Shown here one piece after another: positions 1 through 5,988 of a DNA stretch of 12,828 bases (positions are counted from its first letter, which is position 1; every line of letters begins with the position of its first letter). This DNA comes from Actinomycetes bacterium. GTDB taxonomy: Bacteria; Actinomycetota; Humimicrobiia; JAHJRV01. The DNA lies in the NCBI GenBank assembly GCA_030612085.1, contig JAUWOM010000019.1, forward strand, positions 1 to 12,828, given 5' to 3'. The notes beneath the pieces were generated by a model. That model made no database searches and was not told the DNA's origin. It worked only from the letters and a program-made list of their open reading frames with translations. The position numbers were made by a program, and so were the translations under genes.

Positions 1-643
1 GATTCATTTCTGCTTCGTATGCAGCAACAGCAACCCTTCTAACAATGTTTGGTTTTATGCTTAATCCTATTAATGATTTCTTTATTTCTTGTGCCGCCTC
101 ACCTCCATGAACAAAATCATTTCCAACTACATAACATCTTACTATAATATTAGTATGCTCTGTAACTATGTCTTTAAAAATATAAACATTTTTATATTTT
201 TTTAATTCATTCGCATGATAATCTAACTCTATCCTTTTAAGAAGTCCTCTAATAATATCTTTTTGTGTTAATATTCCAACTAATTTTCCCTCTCTATTTA
301 AAATAGGAAATCTTCCATAATCGTATTTATCAAATTTTTTAACTGCATTAATAGTAGGCTCATCTTCATATAAGGTTATTACATTTTTTGTCATTTTTTC
401 ATGAACTTTTGCATCCATTTCATTTTTTGCAAGAGCTTTTATAAGATCCTCTATACTAATTATCCCAACCATTAACTCCTTATCCATTACTGGTACTCCT
501 GATATACGATTTTCCTTTAAAATATTTCTGAGGTCTTTTATAGTATGATCAGGTTTTATTGTTATGACTTCCTTTGTCATAGTATCTCTTATCCTTAGCT
601 CATATACAAGTTCTTGAGCTTTAGTAACTTTTTTCTCTTCCAA
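1..643 (-). CDS. CBS-domain pair protein with SpoIIAB/RsbW-like ATPase domain (3' end beyond window)
   Basis: Probable cytoplasmic nucleotide-sensing regulator. 214 codons are visible. Residues about 18-70 and 80-138 form two CBS domains (each starts with an MTKEV/MTKNV-type segment and ends in a GI(I/L)(S/T)..D(L/I)I strand-helix), which normally bind adenosyl nucleotides. From about 150 the protein turns into a histidine-kinase-like ATPase fold; it leaves the window in RRVAVAAYEAEMN, which matches the N-box helix of SpoIIAB/RsbW-type ATPases. The start is TTG at 643: an in-frame TAA lies two codons upstream and AAGGGA sits six bases before the TTG. It lies 69 bp downstream of the [2Fe-2S] gene on the same strand, so one transcript is likely. 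Such CBS/ATPase proteins are familiar in hydrogenase regulatory clusters of anaerobic Firmicutes; that link here is inference, because no hydrogenase catalytic gene is in the window. Confidence 0.82.
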   Translation of the reverse strand, partial: MEEKKVTKAQELVYELRIRDTMTKEVITIKPDHTIKDLRNILKENRISGVPVMDKELMVGIISIEDLIKALAKNEMDAKVHEKMTKNVITLYEDEPTINAVKKFDKYDYGRFPILNREGKLVGILTQKDIIRGLLKRIELDYHANELKKYKNVYIFKDIVTEHTNIIVRCYVVGNDFVHGGEAAQEIKKSLIGLSIKPNIVRRVAVAAYEAEMN

Positions 644-712
644 ATCTTATCCCTTTTTTCTTAATCTCGATTTATCTATTAAAAAAATTTAACACAACAA
701 CAAACAAAAGCA

Positions 713-991
713 CTATTGATATTTTATTTTTTTATAATTATTTTTTTTAATAGTAATAATTGGCTCTTCAGAGCATCGACCAATACAGCCAGTGCTTTTA
801 ACAGTTACTTCTACCTCCTTCCTCTTAAGTTCACCGAGTATAGCATTTCTTATACTTTTTGCTCCAGCAGCTATTCCACATGTTCCCATTCCAACCATTA
901 TTTCTATCCCTTTTCTCTCTCTTTCCTCAATATCTCTTATTATTTCTTTCCTAATTTTTTCCAGTTCTTCCATGGATTTTACTTTTAGCAA
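713..991 (-). CDS. HndB-like thioredoxin-fold [2Fe-2S] ferredoxin-domain protein
   Basis: Small soluble electron-transfer protein of the (2Fe-2S) ferredoxin family related to HndB and the N-terminus of HydB/NuoF. A charged N-terminal helix (EELEKIRKEII) is followed by VGMGTCGIAAGA, a central helix, and TGCIGRCSEEP. The visible cysteines (TC, then CIGRC) match the usual pattern of one cysteine in the first loop and a CxxxC pair later. A 92-residue product is typical of free-standing members. I place the start at TTG 991 rather than ATG 1006: GGAGGTG lies six bases before the TTG, while no Shine-Dalgarno site precedes the ATG and the GGAGGTG would then be inside the coding region. The gene precedes the CBS/ATPase gene on the same strand. 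A role as a subunit or accessory of an NAD(P)-linked [FeFe]-hydrogenase encoded beyond the left edge is inferred from family context only. Confidence 0.82.
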   Translation of the reverse strand: MLKVKSMEELEKIRKEIIRDIEERERKGIEIMVGMGTCGIAAGAKSIRNAILGELKRKEVEVTVKSTGCIGRCSEEPIITIKKNNYKKIKYQ

Positions 992-997
992 ATTAAA

Positions 998-1004
998 CAC
1001 CTCC
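998..1004 (-). promoter_or_regulatory. Strong ribosome binding site deciding a TTG start
   Basis: GGAGGTG on the minus strand, six bases upstream of TTG 991. It overlaps the alternative ATG at 1006-1004 and so argues against that ATG as the start of the [2Fe-2S] gene. Confidence 0.7.
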
Positions 1005-1016
1005 ATTTTATTTTAA

Positions 1017-1056
1017 AAATATATTATTATTTAAATAGAAATCCCGACTATAGATT
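1017..1056. repeat. Copy of the AT-rich repeat shared with the menA upstream region
   Basis: Matches 5397-5437 at nearly every position and more loosely 5323-5348. The core is ATATTATTATTTAAATAGAA, which includes the palindrome TATTTAAATA. It lies just upstream of the [2Fe-2S] gene and downstream of the rrf2 remnant, in the same position the other copy holds between rrf2 and menA. It may be only a relic of the locus duplication, or a shared promoter/terminator segment. Confidence 0.7.
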
Positions 1057-1141
1057 GCTTAAATATTTGTATAAAATTACTCCTTAAATTTCCACAAATT
1101 ATATCATTCAAACTTCTTTTTATAGTTTAGAAATATAGTTT

Positions 1142-1279
1142 TTAAACCTTTTCCTTTTTCTTATAAAGATCTACTAAGTCTTTTAAAGTTATTGTTTATT
1201 TTATTATATTTTATATTAGTCTTTGTAAAATATTTTTGTAAAGTCTCTTTCATATAGAATTAGTTAAAATTATTAAATT
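1142..1279 (-). pseudogene. Remnant of a second rrf2 gene (3' end fused to its promoter region)
   Basis: Positions 1142-1194 decode on the minus strand to ITLKDLVDLYKKKEKV then TAA, nearly the same as the C-terminus of the intact Rrf2 at 5523-5945 (ITLKDLVEIHKKMEKV). From about 1195 to 1279 the sequence instead matches the region upstream of the intact gene (about 5972-6055), including TGTAAAGTCTCTTTCATATAG. The middle of the gene, roughly 370-400 bp with start codon and DNA-binding domain, is therefore missing. The -35/-10 pair is retained (1237-1242 and 1213-1218, spacing 18 instead of 17), but the palindrome seen in the intact promoter (ATTAACnnnGTTAAT) is degraded to ATTAGTCTTTGTAAA. Similarity continues on the other side (1017-1056 with 5397-5437), so a whole locus was duplicated and one copy decayed. 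The homology stops at the edge of the left IS arm. Confidence 0.78.
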
Positions 1280-1281
1280 TG

Positions 1282-1532
1282 GTAATTAGTTATCAAAAAT
1301 GCACTTAGTACTTTGACAATTCCCTAATAATATATTAAATTTGGTAATTATAAAATAAATTACACTTAGTACATTGAAATTTTGCTGATAGTAAGGTATA
1401 TTTTGGCTATGAAAATATGTACTCGCTGTAGCAATAAAAAATTTTGGCAGTATTTTAGTGGACAGGAGCGCTGTTCTAACTGTAGATTAACTAGAAAGTT
1501 TGGAAAAACTACTTGGCAAAGAACTAGAATCT
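1282..1532 (+). repeat. Left inverted-repeat arm (IS 5' end)
   Basis: Reverse-complement match to 4013-4263 over 251 bp with two differences: T/A near 1379 and A/G in the codon after the second cysteine of the transposase start (Ser here, Gly in the other copy). The outer part contains an imperfect internal direct repeat about 62 bp apart: GGTAATTA then CTTAGTACTTTGAC at 1281-1317, and GGTAATTA then CTTAGTACATTGAA at 1343-1378. Such spaced repeats could be transposase binding sites. Confidence 0.9.
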
Positions 1533-1540
1533 ATGCTTAA
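1409..1540 (+). pseudogene. Truncated transposase, N-terminal zinc ribbon only (left copy)
   Basis: ATG at 1409 opens a 43-codon frame beginning MKICTRCSNKKFWQYF and ending at TAA 1538-1540. It holds the four zinc-ribbon cysteines (C4, C7, C22, C25), then FGKTTWQRTRI, and breaks off after position 1532, where the homologous copy continues with SPYWKGRLVEFF. The DNA-binding and catalytic parts are absent, so it cannot be functional. The zinc-ribbon start suggests an IS1595/ISXO2- or IS1-type transposase; the family cannot be fixed from this fragment. Confidence 0.75.
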
Positions 1541-1722
1541 AAGAGATAGAATGGCGATTTAACCATCATAATAATAATTTAGTTATACTACTTAAAAAGT
1601 TATTGAATCAGAGAATTTAAATTGTAAAAGAACAAATTTAAGTCAATTATAATAGTCTATTACCAAATATAATTATTATTAAAAACGATTTTTCTATATA
1701 GAATAAAGGGAGGTTATTTTTG

Positions 1723-2352
1723 ATGTCAATAAAAAAACAACAAAGTTGTAAGAATGGTAAAAAGCGCACCTCTGTAAACTCACAGAATAGGGTACTTACT
1801 GTGACTATACAGATAGTGGTGCTCTCCCTATTATTTGAAGGGATCTGGTTGTTCGATGGTTGTCAGCAGACAAGTTCGGTGACACCAGTGGAAATAGCAG
1901 CTGAAATCATACCTAAGGAGGGTGATCCTGCTGCTTATGGCATTCTATCCCTCAATAACACACAACAATTCATAGACTACTACAACATGACCAAATTGAC
2001 ACCTGAACAAAAGAGTACGATGAAAAAAGCCCTGCTCCCACTCAAAGCCCCATGTTGTGATGATAACTCCATGGCAACTTGTTGTTGCCCCTGCAACCTG
2101 GCCAAGTCTGTGTGGGGATTATCAAGCCATCTTATAGTGGAAAAGAATTATAGTGCTGATGAGGTAAGGGAATCTGCGCTGCAGTGGCTGCGCTTTATTC
2201 ACAGCAACTACTACATTATCCAAGAACTCCAAGACAGAGTGATTAACCCAAGTAAGTACGGGCTATCACATGAGAACCCTTGCTATGTTGGTGAGTGCGA
2301 ATTGACTTTTGTGGATGGTGGTTGTGGTGGTATGGAGGGATTAAGACAATAA
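1723..2352 (+). CDS. Cysteine-rich membrane-anchored or lipoprotein of unknown family
   Basis: I do not recognise a named family. GGGAGG precedes ATG 1723 by nine bases; a TTG at 1720 is an alternative start. The 209-residue product has a basic N-terminus and a hydrophobic stretch (24-44) followed by a cysteine, C47, in LFDGCQQTSS. This looks like a lipobox, although D at -2 and E39 inside the hydrophobic stretch are atypical. The mature part would be extracytoplasmic. It carries a dense cluster PCCDDNSMATCCCPC (C111, C112, C120-C122, C124), a helix-rich middle with WLRFIHSNYY, and a C-terminal CYVGEC...GGCGGM (C187, C192, C201). The pattern recalls PCYCGC-motif lipoproteins and suggests metal or disulfide chemistry, but that is inference. 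It lies 108 bp before tlpA-ccdA on the same strand, which makes a thiol-redox partnership plausible. Its base composition is the most GC-rich in the window and unlike its neighbours. Confidence 0.8.
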   Translation: MSIKKQQSCKNGKKRTSVNSQNRVLTVTIQIVVLSLLFEGIWLFDGCQQTSSVTPVEIAAEIIPKEGDPAAYGILSLNNTQQFIDYYNMTKLTPEQKSTMKKALLPLKAPCCDDNSMATCCCPCNLAKSVWGLSSHLIVEKNYSADEVRESALQWLRFIHSNYYIIQELQDRVINPSKYGLSHENPCYVGECELTFVDGGCGGMEGLRQ

Positions 2353-2400
2353 TCCAAATATAACCCCAGGAGATATGCTTAAAAGTATTAAAAGGATTTT

Positions 2401-2423
2401 ATTGTTCTAAGTAGAAGAACAAT
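2401..2423 (+). other. Short stem-loop between the cysteine-rich gene and tlpA
   Basis: ATTGTTCT and AGAACAAT form a perfect 8-bp stem around a 7-base loop (AAGTAGA). No clean T-run follows, so a strong intrinsic terminator is unlikely. It could attenuate read-through or protect a transcript end between the two genes. Confidence 0.35.
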
Positions 2424-2460
2424 TTACTCAGATTTTCAAAAAAACAATAAAAGGAGAAAA

Positions 2461-2967
2461 ATGTTTTCGGTAAAAAGAGCAGCGTTAGGAGTATTATTAA
2501 TTCTTATTACCTTGTTAATTGGTGTTTTAGCTTGGACTAGTTACCATTCAGCCTTACCAAACACAGAACAAATTCCTCAGATTACATTGCAGCAGTTTGA
2601 GGAGAAATTAAATGGTTTAAGAGGTAAACCTGTGGTTTTAAACTTTTGGGCTTCTTGGTGTTTACCCTGCATAATGGAGGCCAAAGATTTAGAGAGAACT
2701 TACCAAGAATACAAAGGAGAAGTAGAGTTTATCGGGATTAACATTAAAGACGATACTGTAGAGAAAGCCTTAAAATTTTTAGAAGAATTTGGTGTTACTT
2801 TCCCTCAGGTTCGAGATAACACTAATCAAATCGCTATTTATTACAAAATCACTGGGATTCCAAACACTTTCCTTATAACAAAAGAAGGTGAGATAGTAAA
2901 ACAGATTTTCGGAGCAACCACTGAAGCTGCTTTAAGTAAAGCTATTGAAGAGGAGCTTTTTAAGTGA
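2461..2967 (+). CDS. TlpA/ResA-like membrane-anchored thiol-disulfide oxidoreductase
   Basis: Extracytoplasmic thioredoxin-fold protein expected to reduce disulfides, in particular the CXXCH cysteines of apocytochrome c before haem ligation, using electrons delivered by CcdA. Residues 8-26 form a single N-terminal membrane anchor. The active site is FWASWCLPC with C67 and C70. The cis-proline loop is TGIPNTF (P134). Length (168) is normal for ResA/TlpA. AAAGGAG lies just before the ATG. The gene overlaps ccdA by four bases (GTGA), a typical translationally coupled TlpA-CcdA pair. The G+C content is higher than that of resB-ccsA downstream, as for the rest of the cassette. ResA-type apocytochrome reduction fits the nearby resB, ccsA and cytochrome genes. 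A general thiol-redox role tied to the cysteine-rich protein upstream is the alternative. Confidence 0.93.
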   Translation: MFSVKRAALGVLLILITLLIGVLAWTSYHSALPNTEQIPQITLQQFEEKLNGLRGKPVVLNFWASWCLPCIMEAKDLERTYQEYKGEVEFIGINIKDDTVEKALKFLEEFGVTFPQVRDNTNQIAIYYKITGIPNTFLITKEGEIVKQIFGATTEAALSKAIEEELFK

Positions 2968-3740
2968 ATATAGAAACGTTCTCCTTAGCTCTAATTATTG
3001 CCTTTCTTGGTGGAGTTGTCACATTTATTTCGCCTTGTATCCTCCCCCTTATTCCTGGTTATCTTTCATTTATTACCGGGGTCTCTACCAGTGATTTAAA
3101 AAAGGGGGTAAAAGGAAGGTTCTTAAAAGTTCTGGTCTCCTCCCTTCTCTTTGTCCTCGGATTCTCCATCGTTTTTGCTTTGTTGGGCGCCTCGGCTTCT
3201 TTCATTGGAGGATTTCTAATTAAACATAAAAATATCCTAATCAAAGTAGCTGGAGGTCTAATAATCTTTTTTGGTCTTATTTATTTAGGGGTAATAAAAA
3301 TCCCCTTTTTTTATCAAGAAAGAAGGTTTCAACCTAAAGGTCAATCTTTTGGAACGTTAGGAACTGTTCTTTTGGGAGCGGCTTTTGGTTTTGCTTGGAC
3401 TCCCTGTCTTGGTCCAATTCTTTCCTCTATTCTTCTTTTGGCTTCGATCACCGGTACCGCCACCAAAGGGGCTTTTCTTTTGATAGTTTACGCTTTTGGA
3501 TTGGGAATTCCTTTTATTATTACTGGACTTCTCTTAAGCCGGTTTTTAACCACTTTTGATTGGATTAAGCGCCATTATCAGGTGATTACGGTCGTAAGTG
3601 GAAGTTTTTTAATCTTAATTGGTATCTTGTTACTTACTCCTTTGTGGAGCTATTTCAGTACTTTTCTATTTCGTCTGTCGTCAAGCTCTCCAGTTGTGAA
3701 AATCGAAGAACTAATCTTGAAATTTTTTAAACAGCCTTGA
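2964..3740 (+). CDS. ccdA: CcdA-type cytochrome c biogenesis / thiol-electron transporter
   Basis: Integral membrane protein that passes reducing equivalents from cytoplasmic thioredoxin to extracytoplasmic thioredoxin-like proteins such as TlpA/ResA. At 258 residues it is of the short CcdA type rather than full-length DsbD. The two expected redox cysteines are present in conserved settings: C25 in TFISPCILPLIPGYL and C148 in FAWTPCLGPILSS. About six membrane segments are visible (near 8-30, 55-78, 92-110, 130-158, 168-190, 205-228), with a short polar loop at 115-128. The start is GTG at 2964 inside the end of tlpA (GTGA overlap), so the two are probably made together. The C-terminal tail after the last helix is slightly extended (about 230-258) and ends in basic residues. 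Confidence 0.93.
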   Translation: MNIETFSLALIIAFLGGVVTFISPCILPLIPGYLSFITGVSTSDLKKGVKGRFLKVLVSSLLFVLGFSIVFALLGASASFIGGFLIKHKNILIKVAGGLIIFFGLIYLGVIKIPFFYQERRFQPKGQSFGTLGTVLLGAAFGFAWTPCLGPILSSILLLASITGTATKGAFLLIVYAFGLGIPFIITGLLLSRFLTTFDWIKRHYQVITVVSGSFLILIGILLLTPLWSYFSTFLFRLSSSSPVVKIEELILKFFKQP

Positions 3741-3893
3741 TTTAGTTCTCGATGATGGATCCCACTTGCGATGAAGGAGGTAAACCCTGTTCTCATACTT
3801 ATGTTATTATATTAGGACAACTCTTGCGGTTGCCATTATCTCAGGTAATCAACAGCAATAAACCCTATCCCTGTAGAAAATAATTGTGGGTAT
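3741..3893. other. Junction region without a supported gene
   Basis: Runs from the end of ccdA into the end of the right transposase remnant. It holds a strong Shine-Dalgarno-like AAGGAGG (3774-3780, plus strand), but no good start codon at a proper distance leads to more than a few codons. This may be the decayed start of another cargo gene. No convincing terminator is visible. Confidence 0.4.
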
Positions 3894-4136
3894 CTACCAC
3901 AGCTGATGGTTTTTCATATTATAAGGTGACTTAAAAGGAACTTGAAATCTTAATCTATAGGCAGGCACTCCTAAACAGAAGAACTCCACCAATCTCCCTT
4001 TCCAATATGGAGAGATTCTAGTTCTTTGCCAAGTAGTTTTTCCAAACTTTCTAGTTAATCTACAGTTAGAACAGCGCTCCTGTCCACTAAAATACTGCCA
4101 AAATTTTTTATTGCCACAGCGAGTACATATTTTCAT
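3894..4136 (-). pseudogene. Truncated transposase, zinc ribbon plus helix-turn-helix start (right copy)
   Basis: Inward-reading remnant, about 80 codons from ATG 4136 (a TTG at 4163 is possible, but the other copy shares only the ATG context). Zinc-ribbon cysteines C4, C7, C22 and C25 are followed by TTWQRTRISPYWKGRLVEFF and CLGVPAYRLRFQVPF, which looks like the helix-turn-helix region of zinc-ribbon transposases. After VPF the frame runs into short unrelated sequence and stops, so the catalytic domain is missing. The first 129 bases of the frame (4136 down to about 4013) match the left remnant; the remainder exists only here, so the two copies were cut at different points. IS1595/ISXO2- or IS1-like affiliation is tentative. 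Confidence 0.72.
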
Positions 4137-4263
4137 AGCCAAAATATACCTTACTATCAGCAAATTTTCAATGTACTAAGTGTAATTTATTTTATAATTA
4201 CCAAATTTAATATATTATTAGGGAATTGTCAAAGTACTAAGTGCATTTTTGATAACTAATTAC
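4013..4263 (-). repeat. Right inverted-repeat arm (IS 5' end)
   Basis: Inverted partner of 1282-1532, 249 of 251 bases identical, equal length, no gaps. The arm ends sharply: at 4264 outward and 4012 inward the similarity to the left arm is lost at once. Such identity implies recent duplication or gene conversion between the arms. Confidence 0.9.
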
Positions 4264-4379
4264 TTGGTTTTTTAATTTTCTCAATTAATATACTCACAAC
4301 AGAAATAAAATGATATAACTTATATAATTATTTTATTAAGTTCTTATTCTAATAAATGAGGTTTAAGAAGTACTATTTT

Positions 4380-5294
4380 TTATTTAATAAGAATTCTGTC
4401 TAATATAAAACCAACCGATAATAATATTCCACTAGTTATAGCTAATAATATAGTATTGACTTGTGCAGGAAATATTTCTCTTTCATTTTTATAATTTTTT
4501 ATAGCTACTAATATTGATTTAATTGCTATGGGTAAGTTAATTAATACTATTAATAGAAATAATGGTAGTAAACCTAAAGTTACAGGTATAATCACAGATA
4601 AGTAAAAAAGAACAATTACTATAGTGTACAAATAAGAAGCTTTCTTTCTTCCCAGCCTCACAATCAGCGTTTTTTTATTCACCTCTTTATCAGCAAAATA
4701 ATCAGGAAACTCATTAATCAGCAGTACTAAAGCAACTAATAATCCTGGGGGAATGGATATTAAAACAGATTTAAGATTAATCCTTCCTGTAAATAGAAAA
4801 TAGGTTCCTAGTGTTGCTATTGGACCATCCATTAGAAATACTAAAAATTCTCCTAAACCCTTGTAACCAAATTTAAAGGGTGGTGCATTATAAAAATATC
4901 CTAAAAATATACCAGCAAGACCAAACCATATTAAATTAAAATTTACGGTAAATGTAAAATATAAACCTATTATTGCCACTACTATAAAAGAAACAATCGC
5001 ACCTATAAGAATAGATTTTGGATGTAACATTTTTTCCTGTATTACTCTACTGCCTCCAGAAAAAGGATTTGAGTATTTATTTATCTCATCATTTTTACTG
5101 ATGTGGTCATAGTAATCATTGGCTAAATTTATTCCACAATTTGTTCCAGCAATTATAATTATGCTAATTATAAAATATAACCAATTAAAATTACCTTCAT
5201 TATATGCTAAAAATGAAGCAATAATTCCTGGTATAGTAGCCACACTAAAAAAGGGGGCTCTAATAGCTCTAATCCAAATTTTTATTTTACTCAT
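4380..5294 (-). CDS. menA: UbiA-family prenyltransferase, MenA-like (1,4-dihydroxy-2-naphthoate polyprenyltransferase)
   Basis: Integral membrane enzyme of the UbiA superfamily, expected to attach a polyprenyl chain to an aromatic quinone precursor. The first Mg-diphosphate motif is NLANDYYD (N56-D63) and the second is DYFAD (D198-D202), both in the expected loops. About eight hydrophobic segments span the 304 residues, a normal length. NLANDYYDH followed by SGGSRVI is the MenA-type version of the motif, and the presence of c-type cytochrome maturation genes supports menaquinone synthesis; other UbiA substrates cannot be excluded. The start is ATG 5294 with a weak AAGG site seven bases upstream. 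It follows rrf2 by 228 bp on the same strand, and the gap holds a 42-bp imperfect direct repeat. No other men gene is in the window. Confidence 0.85.
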   Translation of the reverse strand: MSKIKIWIRAIRAPFFSVATIPGIIASFLAYNEGNFNWLYFIISIIIIAGTNCGINLANDYYDHISKNDEINKYSNPFSGGSRVIQEKMLHPKSILIGAIVSFIVVAIIGLYFTFTVNFNLIWFGLAGIFLGYFYNAPPFKFGYKGLGEFLVFLMDGPIATLGTYFLFTGRINLKSVLISIPPGLLVALVLLINEFPDYFADKEVNKKTLIVRLGRKKASYLYTIVIVLFYLSVIIPVTLGLLPLFLLIVLINLPIAIKSILVAIKNYKNEREIFPAQVNTILLAITSGILLSVGFILDRILIK

Positions 5295-5310
5295 TTTTCT
5301 ACCTTATGTT

Positions 5311-5352
5311 ATAAAACTTAAAACTATATTATAATTCAAATAGAAATGTTGA
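5311..5352. repeat. 42-bp imperfect direct repeat upstream of menA, copy 1
   Basis: Matches 5387-5428 at 36 of 42 positions in the same orientation. Both begin ATAAAACT and run through ACTATATTAT and AAATAGAAAT. It lies 17 bp before the menA start, so it covers the promoter or leader. Confidence 0.65.
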
Positions 5353-5386
5353 GATGATAACTGATATAGAGAAACAGATATAATAT

Positions 5387-5428
5387 ATAAAACTGAAAAC
5401 TATATTATTATTTAAATAGAAATCCTAA
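5387..5428. repeat. 42-bp imperfect direct repeat upstream of menA, copy 2
   Basis: Second copy, 76 bp further from menA. It extends into the block that also occurs at 1017-1056, so the same motif stands upstream of menA twice and upstream of the [2Fe-2S] gene once. It contains the palindrome TATTTAAATA. Confidence 0.65.
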
Positions 5429-5522
5429 CTATAGATTATTCATATATTTGCACAATATCACTTTTTCAATATTTACAAATTATATCACTCACACTTCTTT
5501 ATATGATTTAAAAAGATTGTTT

Positions 5523-5945
5523 TTAAACCTTTTCCATTTTCTTATGAATTTCTACTAAGTCTTTTAAAGTAATTGAATCTAATGTGTCATAACAAGTCTT
5601 ACTGATTTTTTCCCAGATTACTCTAGTAGCACAACTATTAGATCTATAGCAAATATCAGGGTTTTTTACACATTCTACAAGATTTAATGGTCCTTCTACA
5701 GCTATAACTATTTCACTTAATTTTATTTTTTCAGGGGAACGATCTAAAAAATAACCCCCATGTGCTCCACGAGTAGCTCTTATAAGATTGGCGTTTTTTA
5801 AAAGTCTTATTAATTGTCCTGAATATTTAAAAGAAATATCTTGAGATTTACAGATATTCTTTAGATAGATAGGTCCCTTGTTATAATGGAGAGCTAATTC
5901 TAACATTAATCTTGTACTATAGCGACTTCTTGTTGATAGTTTCAT
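5523..5945 (-). CDS. Rrf2-family Fe-S/redox-sensing transcriptional regulator
   Basis: Cytoplasmic DNA-binding regulator, 140 residues, a normal length for the family. The N-terminal winged helix starts MKLSTRSRYSTRLMLELALH and contains the wing signature RGAHGGYFLDR. The sensor region has three cysteines in CX6CX5C (C92, C99, C105), close to the cluster-binding spacing of IscR and NsrR, so it probably carries an Fe-S cluster and responds to NO, redox state or iron. C32 and C118 lie outside the motif. AAAGGTGAG precedes the ATG. The gene is divergent from resB across 282 bp and lies upstream of menA. A palindrome overlapping its own -10 suggests autorepression; control of resB-ccsA and menA is plausible but not shown. 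A truncated paralogue remains at 1142-1279. Confidence 0.9.
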   Translation of the reverse strand: MKLSTRSRYSTRLMLELALHYNKGPIYLKNICKSQDISFKYSGQLIRLLKNANLIRATRGAHGGYFLDRSPEKIKLSEIVIAVEGPLNLVECVKNPDICYRSNSCATRVIWEKISKTCYDTLDSITLKDLVEIHKKMEKV

Positions 5946-5988
5946 TTTTTTCTCACCTTTAAAGTCATTTTTGATTTTTTTATATTTT

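Larger units (their letters stand above)
1282..4263. mobile_element. IS-bounded composite-like segment carrying lipoprotein-like gene, tlpA and ccdA
   Basis: The 2,982-bp segment is defined by two inverted 251-bp arms (1282-1532 and 4013-4263) that I aligned base by base: 2 mismatches, no gaps. Each arm contains the start of the same zinc-ribbon transposase gene, reading inward. The cargo between them is visibly richer in G+C than the flanks (for example 30 of 60 bases at 2041-2100 and 28 of 60 at 3421-3480, against 11 of 60 in ccsA at 7501-7560). No complete transposase is present, so movement would need one in trans or the ends are fossils. Directly beside the arms only a 3-bp TTG direct repeat is visible, which is not a convincing target duplication. 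Alternatives are two independent IS remnants, or a segment that recombination between the arms can invert. Confidence 0.72.

Noticed and set aside
716..1016. Plus-strand open frames of 74-90 codons opposite the [2Fe-2S] gene
   Set aside because: They are antisense to a clear ferredoxin-domain gene, are low-complexity F/S-rich, and lack ribosome binding sites.
3059..3244. Minus-strand frame inside ccdA
   Set aside because: Antisense shadow of a well-supported membrane protein, with no recognisable protein features.
1274..4271. Target-site duplication flanking the IS-bounded segment
   Set aside because: Only TTG (1279-1281 and 4264-4266) repeats directly; the longer flanks do not match, so no insertion duplication can be claimed.
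5119..5334. Plus-strand frame opposite the start of menA
   Set aside because: Hydrophobic only because it mirrors membrane-helix codons of menA; no ribosome binding site.
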